Source: an uncultured Bacteroidales bacterium (GTDB lineage: Bacteria > Bacteroidota > Bacteroidia > Bacteroidales > CAIWKO01). From it: DNA of 64,000 nt. This document shows positions 25,120-33,797 of this stretch, piece by piece; position 1 is the first letter of the stretch; the number at the start of each line of letters is the position of its first letter. Below the pieces are notes generated by a model, which did no database searches, had not been told where the DNA came from, and saw nothing but the letters and a program-made list of their open reading frames with translations. Made by a program: the position numbers and the translations under genes. The DNA is taken from the NCBI GenBank assembly GCA_903913285.1, contig CAIWKO010000068.1, positions 1 to 64,000 on the forward strand, in the 5' to 3' direction.

Positions 25120-26805
25120 ATGGATAATTTCATCGTTTCTGCCCGTAAATACCGTCCCGCAACTTTCGATACCGTTGTCGGGCAAACTGCCATAACTTCC
25201 ACACTCAAAAATGCCATCATCAAACAGCAGTTAGCTCAGGCTTTTTTATTTTGCGGGCCGCGCGGCGTGGGCAAAACCACCTGTGCACGCATTCTGGCAA
25301 AAACCATCAACTGCCTAAACCTTAACGAAAGAAACGAGGCTTGCAACGTCTGCGAATCCTGTCGCTCGTTCAACGAACTTACCTCATTTAATATCCACGA
25401 ACTGGATGCCGCTTCCAACAATTCGGTCGACGACATCCGGGCTCTGGTTGATCAGGTGCGCATCCCGCCACAGGCAGGCAAATATAAAGTGTATATAATC
25501 GACGAAGTTCACATGCTTTCTTCATCCGCTTTCAACGCATTTCTCAAAACTCTTGAAGAACCGCCTCCCTTCGCCAAATTTATTCTCGCGACCACCGAAA
25601 AACATAAAATTATTCCCACTATATTGTCGCGTTGCCAGATATTCGATTTTCGCCGCATCACCGTCGACGATATTGCTCATCACCTGGCTTTCGTGGCCCA
25701 AAGCGAAGGCATTGCAGCCGATTCCGACGGCTTGCACCTGATTGCTCAAAAAGCCGATGGCGCTTTGCGTGATGCGTTGTCTATTTTCGACCAAATTGCC
25801 ATTTCATCGAACAACAACATCACCTTCCAAACCGTTATCGAAAACCTCAACATCCTCGATTACGATTATTATTTCAAGATGACCGAAATCATTCTCGAAA
25901 ACCGCGTGTTCGATGCCATGAATCTTATCGATAAAGTTATTGAAAACGGTTTCGAGGGACAGATATTTTTGGCAGGATTTGCTTCGCATTTGCGCAATTT
26001 GCTGGTCAGCCGCGATGCAGCCACTCACAAACTGATGGAAGCCAGCGAAAACATTAAAAATCGTTATAAACAATTGGCAGCGCAATGCACCGACCGTTTC
26101 ATCATCCGCAACCTCGACATTGCCAACCGCTACGATTTCGACTATAAAAACTCGAACAACAAACGTCTGCATCTCGAACTCGCTTTTATCGAAATGTGCG
26201 AACGCAGCAATACCCCCATGGCAAACCCTGCACAGCCCGTTCAGGAAATTAAAAAGAAACCCGAAACGGCAACTCCTTCTTCTCAGCCCAAAACCGAAAC
26301 CTCACAGCCTGCTTCCGGCCCCGAGCCTTTGCAGCCCGTTAAGGTTACCAACATTTCATACAGCAACGTGGTTTCGTTGAAAGAAGAAAAAAAACAAGAG
26401 CCCGATACCGTTCACGAACAAGAAACAAACTACGGTGAAGAACCCCTTTCGGAAGATGCTTTGCGCGATGCATGGTTGGCAATGGCCCGAAACTACGACA
26501 AGTCGCCCAGTTTTTATGCGGCACTCACAAAACATGCACCCGAAATAACCGAACCCGACCATATAAGTTTTACGTTCGACAACCGTTTGCAGCTAAATGA
26601 TTTTGTTTCGAAAAAACCTGCCATACTCCATGCATTGAAAACCGCGTTGAAAAACGCTAAACTTCAAATTTCCGAACTCCTTAGCGAAACCGAACCGCAA
26701 ACCATAAAACCTTACACCCCCGCCGACAAATTTAAAACCATGGTCGAAAAAAATCCCGACCTGCAAAGCCTAAAAGACCAGTTGGACCTTGAAATAGAAT
26801 ATTAG
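25120..26805 (+). CDS. dnaX: DNA polymerase III subunits gamma/tau
   Basis: This is the clamp-loader ATPase of 561 residues. The AAA+ domain has ARKYRPATFDTVVGQ, Walker A GPRGVGKT (46-53), zinc ligands (CLNLNERNEACNVCESC, ~66-82), Walker B IIDEVHML and the sensor-1 region TEKHKIIPTILSRCQ. Domain III extends to ~370. A proline- and glutamate-rich linker follows (PVQEIKKKPETATPSSQPK). The C-terminal ~130 residues would contact the polymerase or helicase in tau. I see no A-rich slippery site that clearly predicts a programmed frameshift. A stable terminator follows. The gene uses many C-ending codons compared with the AT-rich T9SS operon. Confidence 0.96.
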   Translation: MDNFIVSARKYRPATFDTVVGQTAITSTLKNAIIKQQLAQAFLFCGPRGVGKTTCARILAKTINCLNLNERNEACNVCESCRSFNELTSFNIHELDAASNNSVDDIRALVDQVRIPPQAGKYKVYIIDEVHMLSSSAFNAFLKTLEEPPPFAKFILATTEKHKIIPTILSRCQIFDFRRITVDDIAHHLAFVAQSEGIAADSDGLHLIAQKADGALRDALSIFDQIAISSNNNITFQTVIENLNILDYDYYFKMTEIILENRVFDAMNLIDKVIENGFEGQIFLAGFASHLRNLLVSRDAATHKLMEASENIKNRYKQLAAQCTDRFIIRNLDIANRYDFDYKNSNNKRLHLELAFIEMCERSNTPMANPAQPVQEIKKKPETATPSSQPKTETSQPASGPEPLQPVKVTNISYSNVVSLKEEKKQEPDTVHEQETNYGEEPLSEDALRDAWLAMARNYDKSPSFYAALTKHAPEITEPDHISFTFDNRLQLNDFVSKKPAILHALKTALKNAKLQISELLSETEPQTIKPYTPADKFKTMVEKNPDLQSLKDQLDLEIEY

Positions 26806-26813
26806 AAATGGTG

Positions 26814-26842
26814 GGGCACAAAACTTTGTGCCCTTTTATTTT
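26814..26842 (+). terminator. Terminator after dnaX
   Basis: GGGCACAAA and TTTGTGCCC form a 9-base-pair stem on a two-base loop, followed by TTTTATTTT. Confidence 0.85.
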
Positions 26843-26987
26843 AAATTCCAAAAAAACAATTTACAAAAAAACATTCGTCAGCCGACGGATCAACAAATTC
26901 GTAATCGCCAGAAAAACAAGTTCATTGTAATAGAAAAAAAGGATTAGGCAGTATAATAACGGCCTGAAGGCAGTTGTGCAACGGTAT

Positions 26988-27163
26988 GCAGGCCGTTCGA
27001 AACGGGATAACAGGCCGTTCGAAACGGGGTAACAGGCCGTTCGAAACGGGGTAACAGGCCGTTCGAAACGGGGTGACAGGCCGTTCAAAACGGGGTAACA
27101 GGCCGTTCAAAACGGGGTGACAAGGCGTTGGTTAACCGCCTGCAGGCCGTTGACGAACGGGAT
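26988..27163. repeat. Tandem array with 22-bp period (GGCCGTTCGAAACGGGG...)
   Basis: About six units of 22 bases (GGCCGTTCGAAACGGGGTAA plus CA, with variants) run from 26988 to 27121, followed by degenerate units to 27163. Each unit has the inverted arms CCGTT and AACGG around CGA. There are no spacers, so this is not a CRISPR. It sits between the dnaX terminator and the 3' end of miaB. Apart from the terminator, I see nothing else in the 524-base gap. Confidence 0.9.
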
Positions 27164-27329
27164 AATGAGAAAACAGAACAAAATTAAAAGAACCGGTGAT
27201 AGTTTTGCTTTGAGTGGGGCTATCACTTTAATTAGAACTTTAAAGTGAAAGCCGGAAGTTGTGGCTCAAACCTAATGGCTTATGGCAAATCAAATCACCA
27301 ACCGCCAATCACTAATCGCACCATATCCC

Positions 27330-28643
27330 TCATTCCTCCACTTCTCCCTTCAGGGTTGCCGAGGTGCAATCGGTGATGCGCACCACAACATAATCGCCTC
27401 CGCGGTGGGTGGTATCGTTAAACACCACCACCTTGTTTTGTGAGGTTCGGCCCGTGAGTTGTTTTTTCGAGCGTTTCGAAGTTCCTTCCACCAGCACTTC
27501 CATCAGCTTGCCCATATCTTTTTGGTTGCTTTCCAACGAAAGTTGCTGTTGCATGGCGATGATTTCGTTCAGGCGGGTGGTTTTAATATCTTCGGCCACA
27601 TTGTCGTTAAGTTTGTCGGCGGCGGCGGTTCCGGCGCGTTCCGAATATTTAAACATAAAAGCATAGTCGAACCGAGCCAGTTGCATTGCCGAAAGGGTGT
27701 CGCAATGGTCGGCATCGGTTTCCGAACAAAAGCCCGTGATGATGTCGGTCGAAATTCCGCAATCGGGTATGGCTTTATAGATGGCTTCCACCCGGCTGAG
27801 GTAATATTCGCGGGTGTAGCGACGGTTCATCAGTTTCAGCATGGCGTTGCTTCCCGATTGCAAGGGCAGATGGATGGATTTGCAGATGTTGGGCCGGGAG
27901 GCAATAACCTGAATTAGCTCGTCGGACAAATCTTTGGGATGTGAAGTAGCAAAACGCACGCGCAGCGCGGGGTTGATTTGGGCAACCATCATCATCAGTT
28001 TCGGAAAGTTTACACTATTATAATAGTATGAATTTACGTTTTGACCCAGCAGGGTTATTTCGCGAAAACCCCTGGAAAATAAATCAACGGCTTCGGCTAC
28101 TATGGTTTCGGGCTGGCGGCTTCGTTCTTTTCCGCGGGTATAGGGCACCACGCAATAGGAGCAATAGTTCTGGCAACCTCGCATGATTGAAATGAAAGCC
28201 GAAATACCGTTCGAGTTGATGCGTACGGGTTTGATGTCGGCATAGGTTTCTTCGGCCGAAAGCACGATGTTGAAAGCCCTGTTGCCCGATTTGATGGATT
28301 CGATCAGCCGGGGCAATTCGCGGTACGAATCGGGTCCTGCCACCAAATCAACCACTCCGCCTTCGAACAACTCTTCTTTCATGCGTTCGGCCATGCAGCC
28401 CAGCAAACCGACTATCAATCCCCTGTTTTTTCCTTTTAAAGCTTTCAGATGTTTCAGGCGGTTGATGACGCGTTGTTCGGCATGGTCGCGAATAGAGCAG
28501 GTGTTGAGCAAAATCAGGTTTGCTTTTTTAAGGTCGGGCTCGAATTCGTAGAGGTTATCTTTGAGCACCGAAGCTACAATTTCGCTGTCCGAAAAATTCA
28601 TCTGACATCCGTACGTTTCAATAAAAAAACTTTTCCTGGCCAT
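27330..28643 (-). CDS. miaB: tRNA-2-methylthio-N6-dimethylallyladenosine synthase
   Basis: This radical-SAM methylthiotransferase modifies A37 of tRNAs reading UNN codons. I place the start at 28643 (MARKSFFIETYGCQMNFSDS), giving 437 residues. The open frame upstream is not family-like and overlaps the promoter. The N-terminal UPF0004 domain has cluster cysteines Cys13, Cys49 and Cys83. The radical-SAM cluster is CQNYCSYC (157, 161, 164), followed by VVPYTRGKERSR. A C-terminal TRAM domain covers the last ~65 residues. The gene is divergent from topA with 117 bases between start codons. Confidence 0.96.
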   Translation of the reverse strand: MARKSFFIETYGCQMNFSDSEIVASVLKDNLYEFEPDLKKANLILLNTCSIRDHAEQRVINRLKHLKALKGKNRGLIVGLLGCMAERMKEELFEGGVVDLVAGPDSYRELPRLIESIKSGNRAFNIVLSAEETYADIKPVRINSNGISAFISIMRGCQNYCSYCVVPYTRGKERSRQPETIVAEAVDLFSRGFREITLLGQNVNSYYYNSVNFPKLMMMVAQINPALRVRFATSHPKDLSDELIQVIASRPNICKSIHLPLQSGSNAMLKLMNRRYTREYYLSRVEAIYKAIPDCGISTDIITGFCSETDADHCDTLSAMQLARFDYAFMFKYSERAGTAAADKLNDNVAEDIKTTRLNEIIAMQQQLSLESNQKDMGKLMEVLVEGTSKRSKKQLTGRTSQNKVVVFNDTTHRGGDYVVVRITDCTSATLKGEVEE

Positions 28644-28660
28644 AAATTTCAAATCTTCTG

Positions 28661-28668
28661 CAAAAGTA
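28661..28668 (-). promoter_or_regulatory. -7 box (TACTTTTG) for miaB
   Basis: The minus strand reads TACTTTTG, 17 bases before the chosen ATG. This supports the start at 28643 over the longer frame. Confidence 0.62.
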
Positions 28669-28760
28669 GGCAAACAAACTTTTACAAAAATAAATTGGAC
28701 TTGAAAAATATTTTTTGTTTTAATTTGCAAAAATTTCGTGTTTTACAATTTATATATAGT

Positions 28761-31190
28761 ATGATAAAAAACCTGGTAATTGTTGAATCACCCGCTAAAG
28801 CTAAGACTATTGAAAACTTTTTAGGCAAAGATTATACTGTAAAATCGTGTTTCGGCCATATCCGCGATCTGCCGAAAAAAGATATCAGCATCGACATCGA
28901 GCACGGTTTTTTGCCCAAATACGAGATACCTTCCGACAAGACCAAATTGGTAAACGATTTGAAAAAAAGCGCGAAAGAAGCGGAAACCGTTTGGTTGGCA
29001 TCTGACGAGGACCGTGAAGGAGAAGCCATTTCGTGGCATCTGGCTGAAGCATTGAAGTTGGATAAGACAAAAATAAAACGCATCGTATTTCACGAAATAA
29101 CCAAAAACGCCATACTCGAGGCCATTTCACATCCCCGCCTCATTAATAATGATCTGGTAGATGCACAACAAGCGCGCCGCGTGCTTGACAGACTGGTGGG
29201 ATATGAATTGTCGCCATTGTTGTGGAAAAAAGTACGCCCGTCATTATCGGCAGGCAGGGTTCAATCGGTTGCCGTTCGGCTCATCGTTGAGAGAGAAGAA
29301 GAGATCAAGAATTTCAAGATAGTTTCGTTTTTCAGAGTTTCGGGAATTTTCAGCATAAATAAAGACGGTAAAACCTATAAAATAAAAGCCGAGCTGTCGG
29401 CGCGGTTCAAAACCAAGCAAGAAGCGGAATCGTTTCTGAAAAAATGTGTAGGTGCCGATTTTGTCGTGAGAGATGTTGAAACCAAACCGGCAAGGAAATC
29501 GCCTGCACCTCCTTTCACTACATCGACACTTCAGCAGGAAGCCAGCCGGAAATTGGGTTTCTCGGTAACGAAGACCATGGTGGTGGCTCAGCAATTATAC
29601 GAAGACGGGAAAATAACCTACATGCGTACCGATTCGGTCAACCTATCGAAGATGGCGTTGGGCATGGCCAAAAAAGAAATAGAATCGGCTTTTGGCGCAA
29701 GCTACGTGAAAATACGCAACTACATAACCAAGAGTAAAGGCGCACAGGAAGCGCATGAAGCAATTCGCCCGACATACTTAAATAACAATAGTATAAACGG
29801 CACTAAAGATCAGGAAAGATTGTATGACCTGATCTGGAAACGCACCATTGCTTCCCAGATGAGCGATGCGGAACTTGAAAAAACCAATATCAATATAAGC
29901 AGCAAATCATTTAGCGAGATTTTTGTTGCTTCAGGTGAAATAATCAAATTCGACGGGTTCTTAAAAGTGTATCTAGAATCGTCGGACGACGAAGATGAAG
30001 AAACGCAAAAAGGATTGTTGCCTCCGATTAAAAAAGATGATGTACTTGATTCGGAAGAAATAACAGCTCTTGAAAGAAATACGTTGCATCCGCCACGATA
30101 TACGGAAGCCAGCCTGGTTAAAAAACTTGAAGAACTTGGCATCGGACGGCCTTCAACGTATGCTCCCACGATTTCGACCATACAGAAACGCGAATACGTG
30201 GTGATTGAGACCAAAGAAGGCATCAACCGCAATTATATTTCTTTGATTTTAAAGGATAATAAAATTTCGGAATCGATAAAGACTGAAAATACGGGTTATG
30301 AGAAGTCAAAACTTTCGCCAACGGATATAGGAGTGTTGGTCACGAATTTTTTAACCGAGCATTTTAAAAATATTCTTGACTATAATTTTACTGCAAAAGT
30401 TGAAAAAGAATTTGATGAAATTGCTGACGGGAAAAAGGTTTGGAACCAAGTGATAAAAGAATTTTACTTCCCCTTTCACGAACAAATAAATGAAACAACA
30501 AAAACATCAAAGAAGGTAAGCGGTGAACGATTATTAGGATTGGATCCGACAAGCGGGAAAAATGTTTATGTAAAGCTCGGAAGATTTGGTCCTATGATTC
30601 AAATTGGTGAGAATACGGATGAAGAAAAACCCAAATTTGTAGGCCTGTTGAAAGGACAATCGATGGATGTCATAACTCTGAAAGAAGCCTTGGCATTATT
30701 CCTGTTTCCGAAATTATTAGGAAAATATGAGGATGAAGATGTATTTATCGGAATCGGACGCTTCGGCCCATATGTCAGGCATAAGGGCGGATTCACATCA
30801 TTGCAGAAAACCGATGACCCTTTGAAAATTACGTTATCCAGAGCTATTGAACTCATAGTTGAAAAAGGCCTGAAAAACGAAAAAATAATAATCAAAGAAT
30901 TTGCTGAAAATCCAGATGTAAAGGTTATCAATGGCCGCTATGGGCCTTACATTTCAGCTATGAAATTAAACTATAAAATTCCGAAAGACAAAAAACCGGA
31001 AGAACTGACTTTGGAAGATTGTTTGCAGATTGTGAGTCAAACAGCAACTACCAGTGGTACTAAAAGGGCTTTTGGAAGAAAAAAAACAGTAACTCCGAAA
31101 AAAACGGGTACAGCAAAAAAAACAGTACCAGTCAAAAAGACCGCGGTTATAAAAGCATCGTCAAAAGCCACCAAAAAAAGCCCGAAATGA
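28761..31190 (+). CDS. topA: DNA topoisomerase I
   Basis: The type IA topoisomerase relaxes negative supercoils. I start at 28761 (MIKNLVIVESPAKAKT), giving 809 residues; the frame runs 104 codons further upstream but that part overlaps miaB antisense. The Toprim domain has VIVESPAKAKTIENFLG and SDEDREGEAISWHL. The catalytic tyrosine lies in ITYMRTDSVNLS. Instead of zinc fingers, the C-terminus has Toprim C-terminal repeats (GRFGPYVRHKGG, GRYGPYISAMKLN). It ends in a lysine-rich histone-like tail of about 50 residues, a common actinobacterial/Bacteroidota feature for DNA retention. The next gene starts one base after the stop. Confidence 0.96.
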   Translation: MIKNLVIVESPAKAKTIENFLGKDYTVKSCFGHIRDLPKKDISIDIEHGFLPKYEIPSDKTKLVNDLKKSAKEAETVWLASDEDREGEAISWHLAEALKLDKTKIKRIVFHEITKNAILEAISHPRLINNDLVDAQQARRVLDRLVGYELSPLLWKKVRPSLSAGRVQSVAVRLIVEREEEIKNFKIVSFFRVSGIFSINKDGKTYKIKAELSARFKTKQEAESFLKKCVGADFVVRDVETKPARKSPAPPFTTSTLQQEASRKLGFSVTKTMVVAQQLYEDGKITYMRTDSVNLSKMALGMAKKEIESAFGASYVKIRNYITKSKGAQEAHEAIRPTYLNNNSINGTKDQERLYDLIWKRTIASQMSDAELEKTNINISSKSFSEIFVASGEIIKFDGFLKVYLESSDDEDEETQKGLLPPIKKDDVLDSEEITALERNTLHPPRYTEASLVKKLEELGIGRPSTYAPTISTIQKREYVVIETKEGINRNYISLILKDNKISESIKTENTGYEKSKLSPTDIGVLVTNFLTEHFKNILDYNFTAKVEKEFDEIADGKKVWNQVIKEFYFPFHEQINETTKTSKKVSGERLLGLDPTSGKNVYVKLGRFGPMIQIGENTDEEKPKFVGLLKGQSMDVITLKEALALFLFPKLLGKYEDEDVFIGIGRFGPYVRHKGGFTSLQKTDDPLKITLSRAIELIVEKGLKNEKIIIKEFAENPDVKVINGRYGPYISAMKLNYKIPKDKKPEELTLEDCLQIVSQTATTSGTKRAFGRKKTVTPKKTGTAKKTVPVKKTAVIKASSKATKKSPK

Positions 31191-31191
31191 T

Positions 31192-32367
31192 ATGGATATA
31201 TCAATTTACTTTGAACCGATAAAAGTAGACTCAATCCTTGATTCGGAAAATCTGCATCCGAATCAACTTTATAATTTTATAAATATTTTCAATGCCGGAA
31301 AAACTTTTCCCGAAATTGATGAAGTGGATATTGCTATAATTGGTGTGAATGAAGGCCGCGCATCAGTTAATAATATGAGTTGTTCCAAAGCTGCCGATTC
31401 TGTTAGAAAATATTTATACTCCTTATTCAAACCAAATTATAACCTAAGAATAATTGACTTGGGCAACATAAAATCAGGCAAAACAATCAACGATACTTAT
31501 TTTGCTTTGCAAGATGTGGTTGCCACACTTTTGAAAAAAAATATTTTACCTTTTATAATAGGGGGGGGACAGGACCTGACATTTGCAAATTACCTTGCTT
31601 ATGAATCAATTGGAAAAATAATCAATATTGTTACGGTTGATCCGGCTTTTGATTTAGGAGAAGGGGATTCTAAATTGACATCGAAAACCTACCTGAATAA
31701 TATTATTACTCATAAACCCAGTTATTTGTTTAATTTTTCCAACATTGGTTATCAATCATACTTTGTTGATTCGGAAGCTGTGGATCTGATGAAGAAGCTC
31801 TATTTTGATGTTTATCGACTGGGATTTGTCCAATCTGATATTGAGGAAGTGGAGCCCATGGTTCGAAATGCTGACATGATTTCTGTCGATATTTCATCTG
31901 TCAGACATTCCGACGCTCCCGGATGCGGCAATGCAAGCCCAAACGGATTTTATGGAGAAGAGCTATGCCGCATTATGCGATATGCCGGATTGAGCGATAA
32001 ACTCAGCTCAATTGGAATATACGAGATAAACACTGATAAGGACATCAACGGACAAACACCACATTTGGTTGCTCAGGCAATTTGGTATTTTATTGATGGA
32101 TTTTATAATCGGAAGATGGATTTTCCCGTAAAAGATAAAAAGGACTATTTGAAATATCGGGTTGTAATAAAAGAAATCCAAAATGAAATTGTTTTTTATA
32201 AAAGTAAAAAAAGCGATCGTTGGTGGATGGAGGTTCCTTGCCCAACGAAGTTAAAATCAAAATACGAGCGACATTATTTAGTTCCATGCTCATATAAAGA
32301 TTACCAAATTGCTATGAAAGAAGAAATTCCTGATCGTTGGTGGCAAGCTTATCAAAAGTTGATGTAA
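31192..32367 (+). CDS. Arginase/formimidoylglutamase-fold protein with degenerate metal site
   Basis: The 391-residue protein has the ureohydrolase fold: VDIAIIGVNEGR near the N-terminus, then IIGGGQDLTFANY where arginases have GGDHS. VDPAFDLGEG stands in place of DAHxD, and MISVDISSVRHSDAPGCG in place of SxDxDxxDP. By alignment, three of six manganese ligands are replaced (His to Gln, His to Ala, Asp to Ser). Databases usually call Bacteroidota homologues formimidoylglutamase, but hydrolase activity is doubtful. The C-terminal ~90 residues are an extension beyond the arginase core (DRWWMEVPCPTKLKSKYERH). It follows topA by one base and precedes the T9SS operon. A run of eight G at 31561-31568 encodes the GGG. 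Confidence 0.85.
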   Translation: MDISIYFEPIKVDSILDSENLHPNQLYNFINIFNAGKTFPEIDEVDIAIIGVNEGRASVNNMSCSKAADSVRKYLYSLFKPNYNLRIIDLGNIKSGKTINDTYFALQDVVATLLKKNILPFIIGGGQDLTFANYLAYESIGKIINIVTVDPAFDLGEGDSKLTSKTYLNNIITHKPSYLFNFSNIGYQSYFVDSEAVDLMKKLYFDVYRLGFVQSDIEEVEPMVRNADMISVDISSVRHSDAPGCGNASPNGFYGEELCRIMRYAGLSDKLSSIGIYEINTDKDINGQTPHLVAQAIWYFIDGFYNRKMDFPVKDKKDYLKYRVVIKEIQNEIVFYKSKKSDRWWMEVPCPTKLKSKYERHYLVPCSYKDYQIAMKEEIPDRWWQAYQKLM

Positions 32368-32402
32368 AAATTCTCTAACTTTATTTCTTGGAAAGTTTTT
32401 TT

Positions 32403-32433
32403 AAAGACAAAATTTTAATGTCTTTATTTTTTT
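32403..32433 (+). terminator. Terminator after topA and the arginase-fold gene
   Basis: AAAGACA and TGTCTTT pair over nine bases and lead into ATTTTTTT. Confidence 0.7.
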
Positions 32434-32686
32434 ATTTAATTTTTTTTTTTGATTTCAATTATTATAATTAATAAAAAAAATTATCTTTGCATAGTGAAAC
32501 ATTTTCTTTATTAAAAGTGTATAAATGATTTTACTTATTTATTAAAAAATATTCAATATTAGTTTTATAAACAAGGAATTAGTAAAATAATTGTCAAACA
32601 TTCAGTCTTTTTTATTAACAATTGTTTGTTAATATGGAAAAATATATGTTACTTTATGCCCAATTTTCATTAATAAAATAATCCAT
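32434..32686 (+). promoter_or_regulatory. AT-rich promoter and ~190-base leader of the T9SS genes
   Basis: TATCTTTG at 32482-32489 is a perfect -7 box. It would give a leader of about 190 bases before the porP ATG at 32687. The leader is very AT-rich and I see no strong hairpin in it. Confidence 0.65.
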
Positions 32687-33694
32687 ATGAAAAAAATTTA
32701 CTTTGTACTTCTTTTTTTCTTTTCATTTTCATTAATATCTTTTGCTCAACAAGATGCACAATTTACTCAAAACATGTTTACAAATATGTTTGTCAATCCT
32801 GGGTACGCGGGAATAAATAAGCAAATTTGCCTGACAACTTTATTCCGCCAACAGTGGACTGGGTTTACCGATACTTATACAGATGCTTCCGGACAACAAC
32901 AAACACATAAAGGAGCCCCTCAGACAATATTACTTTCTGTGGATGCTCCAATCCGTGTGTTACGTGGTGGTATTGGTTTATCTATCTATAGTGACAAACT
33001 TGGGTTTGAAAATAATTTAGGTGTAAAACTTGCTTATTCATATCATCAGCCTTTACCGCTTGGCGTTTTGGGTATAGGAATTCAAGTCGGTTTTTTAAAT
33101 AAAACACTTGATTTTACAAACTTTAATCCTATTGATTTGAACGATCCTTTACTTATGGGTCAATCAGGGAAAAAATCTGCATTTATTACCGATATTGCTG
33201 CTGGTTTATTTTACAATATTCCTGGGAAAGCTTATGCAGGAATATCATCAGATCAATTGATTCAAAGTAAAATGAGCAAGATTAGCCCAAATTCGAGACT
33301 TAAAAGAACTTATTATTTATCTGGTGGCTATCACTGGACAATCCCCAGTGCTCAGGACTGGGAACTTAGCCCATATTTGTTGATAAAAACTGATTTCGCC
33401 TCGGCTCAATATGATATTACTGCAATGTGTAAATGGAGAAATATGATATGGGGTGGCATTTCCTATAGAGTTCAGGATGCTGTTGCTATTATCCTTGGTG
33501 CATATCCGTTTAATGAGCCTACTATGAAACCTGCTTTGCAGCAATTAAGAATAGGATACTCTTATGATATTACTACTTCTGCTTTGGGTAAAAATGGTAG
33601 AAGCAGCGGAACACATGAAATAATGCTTGGTTATTGTTTTAAAATTGTAACAACCCCGAAAATTACAAAATACCTTAATGTAAGATTTTTATAA
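32687..33694 (+). CDS. porP: PorP/SprF family T9SS outer-membrane protein
   Basis: This 335-residue outer-membrane beta-barrel is associated with type IX secretion and tethers the PorE/PG complex in characterised systems. The signal peptide is KIYFVLLFFFSFSLISFAQ. The mature start QDAQFTQNMFTNMFVNPGYAG is the PorP/SprF hallmark, followed by RQQWTGF and repeated barrel strands such as GGIGLSIYSDKLGFENNLG. The end KYLNVRFL carries an aromatic C-terminal residue typical of barrels. It is about 100 bases upstream of gldK, and a further promoter lies in between. Confidence 0.94.
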   Translation: MKKIYFVLLFFFSFSLISFAQQDAQFTQNMFTNMFVNPGYAGINKQICLTTLFRQQWTGFTDTYTDASGQQQTHKGAPQTILLSVDAPIRVLRGGIGLSIYSDKLGFENNLGVKLAYSYHQPLPLGVLGIGIQVGFLNKTLDFTNFNPIDLNDPLLMGQSGKKSAFITDIAAGLFYNIPGKAYAGISSDQLIQSKMSKISPNSRLKRTYYLSGGYHWTIPSAQDWELSPYLLIKTDFASAQYDITAMCKWRNMIWGGISYRVQDAVAIILGAYPFNEPTMKPALQQLRIGYSYDITTSALGKNGRSSGTHEIMLGYCFKIVTTPKITKYLNVRFL

Positions 33695-33722
33695 AAAAAA
33701 TAAAAAAACGAAACAAAAATAG

Positions 33723-33730
33723 TATTTTTG
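33723..33730 (+). promoter_or_regulatory. -7 box (TATTTTTG) for gldKLMN
   Basis: TATTTTTG lies 68 bases before the gldK ATG and 29 bases after the porP stop, so gldKLMN can be transcribed independently of porP. Confidence 0.65.
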
Positions 33731-33797
33731 CGTTTAAATGATATAAACAGCAAAAAAGTGAATACAAAATAAAATATTAGTTACAAAAATTCATAAT

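Noticed and set aside
26988-27121. Possible CRISPR array
   Set aside because: Units are directly adjacent with no unique spacers, and the period (22) is far below repeat-plus-spacer length; no cas genes nearby.
27195-27229. Hairpin GTGATAG...CTATCAC as a miaB terminator
   Set aside because: The loop is long (about 17-20 bases) and no U tract follows on either strand.
28449-28760. Longer N-terminus for topA
   Set aside because: It is antisense to miaB codons; the family start MIKNLVIVESPAKAKT is at 28761.
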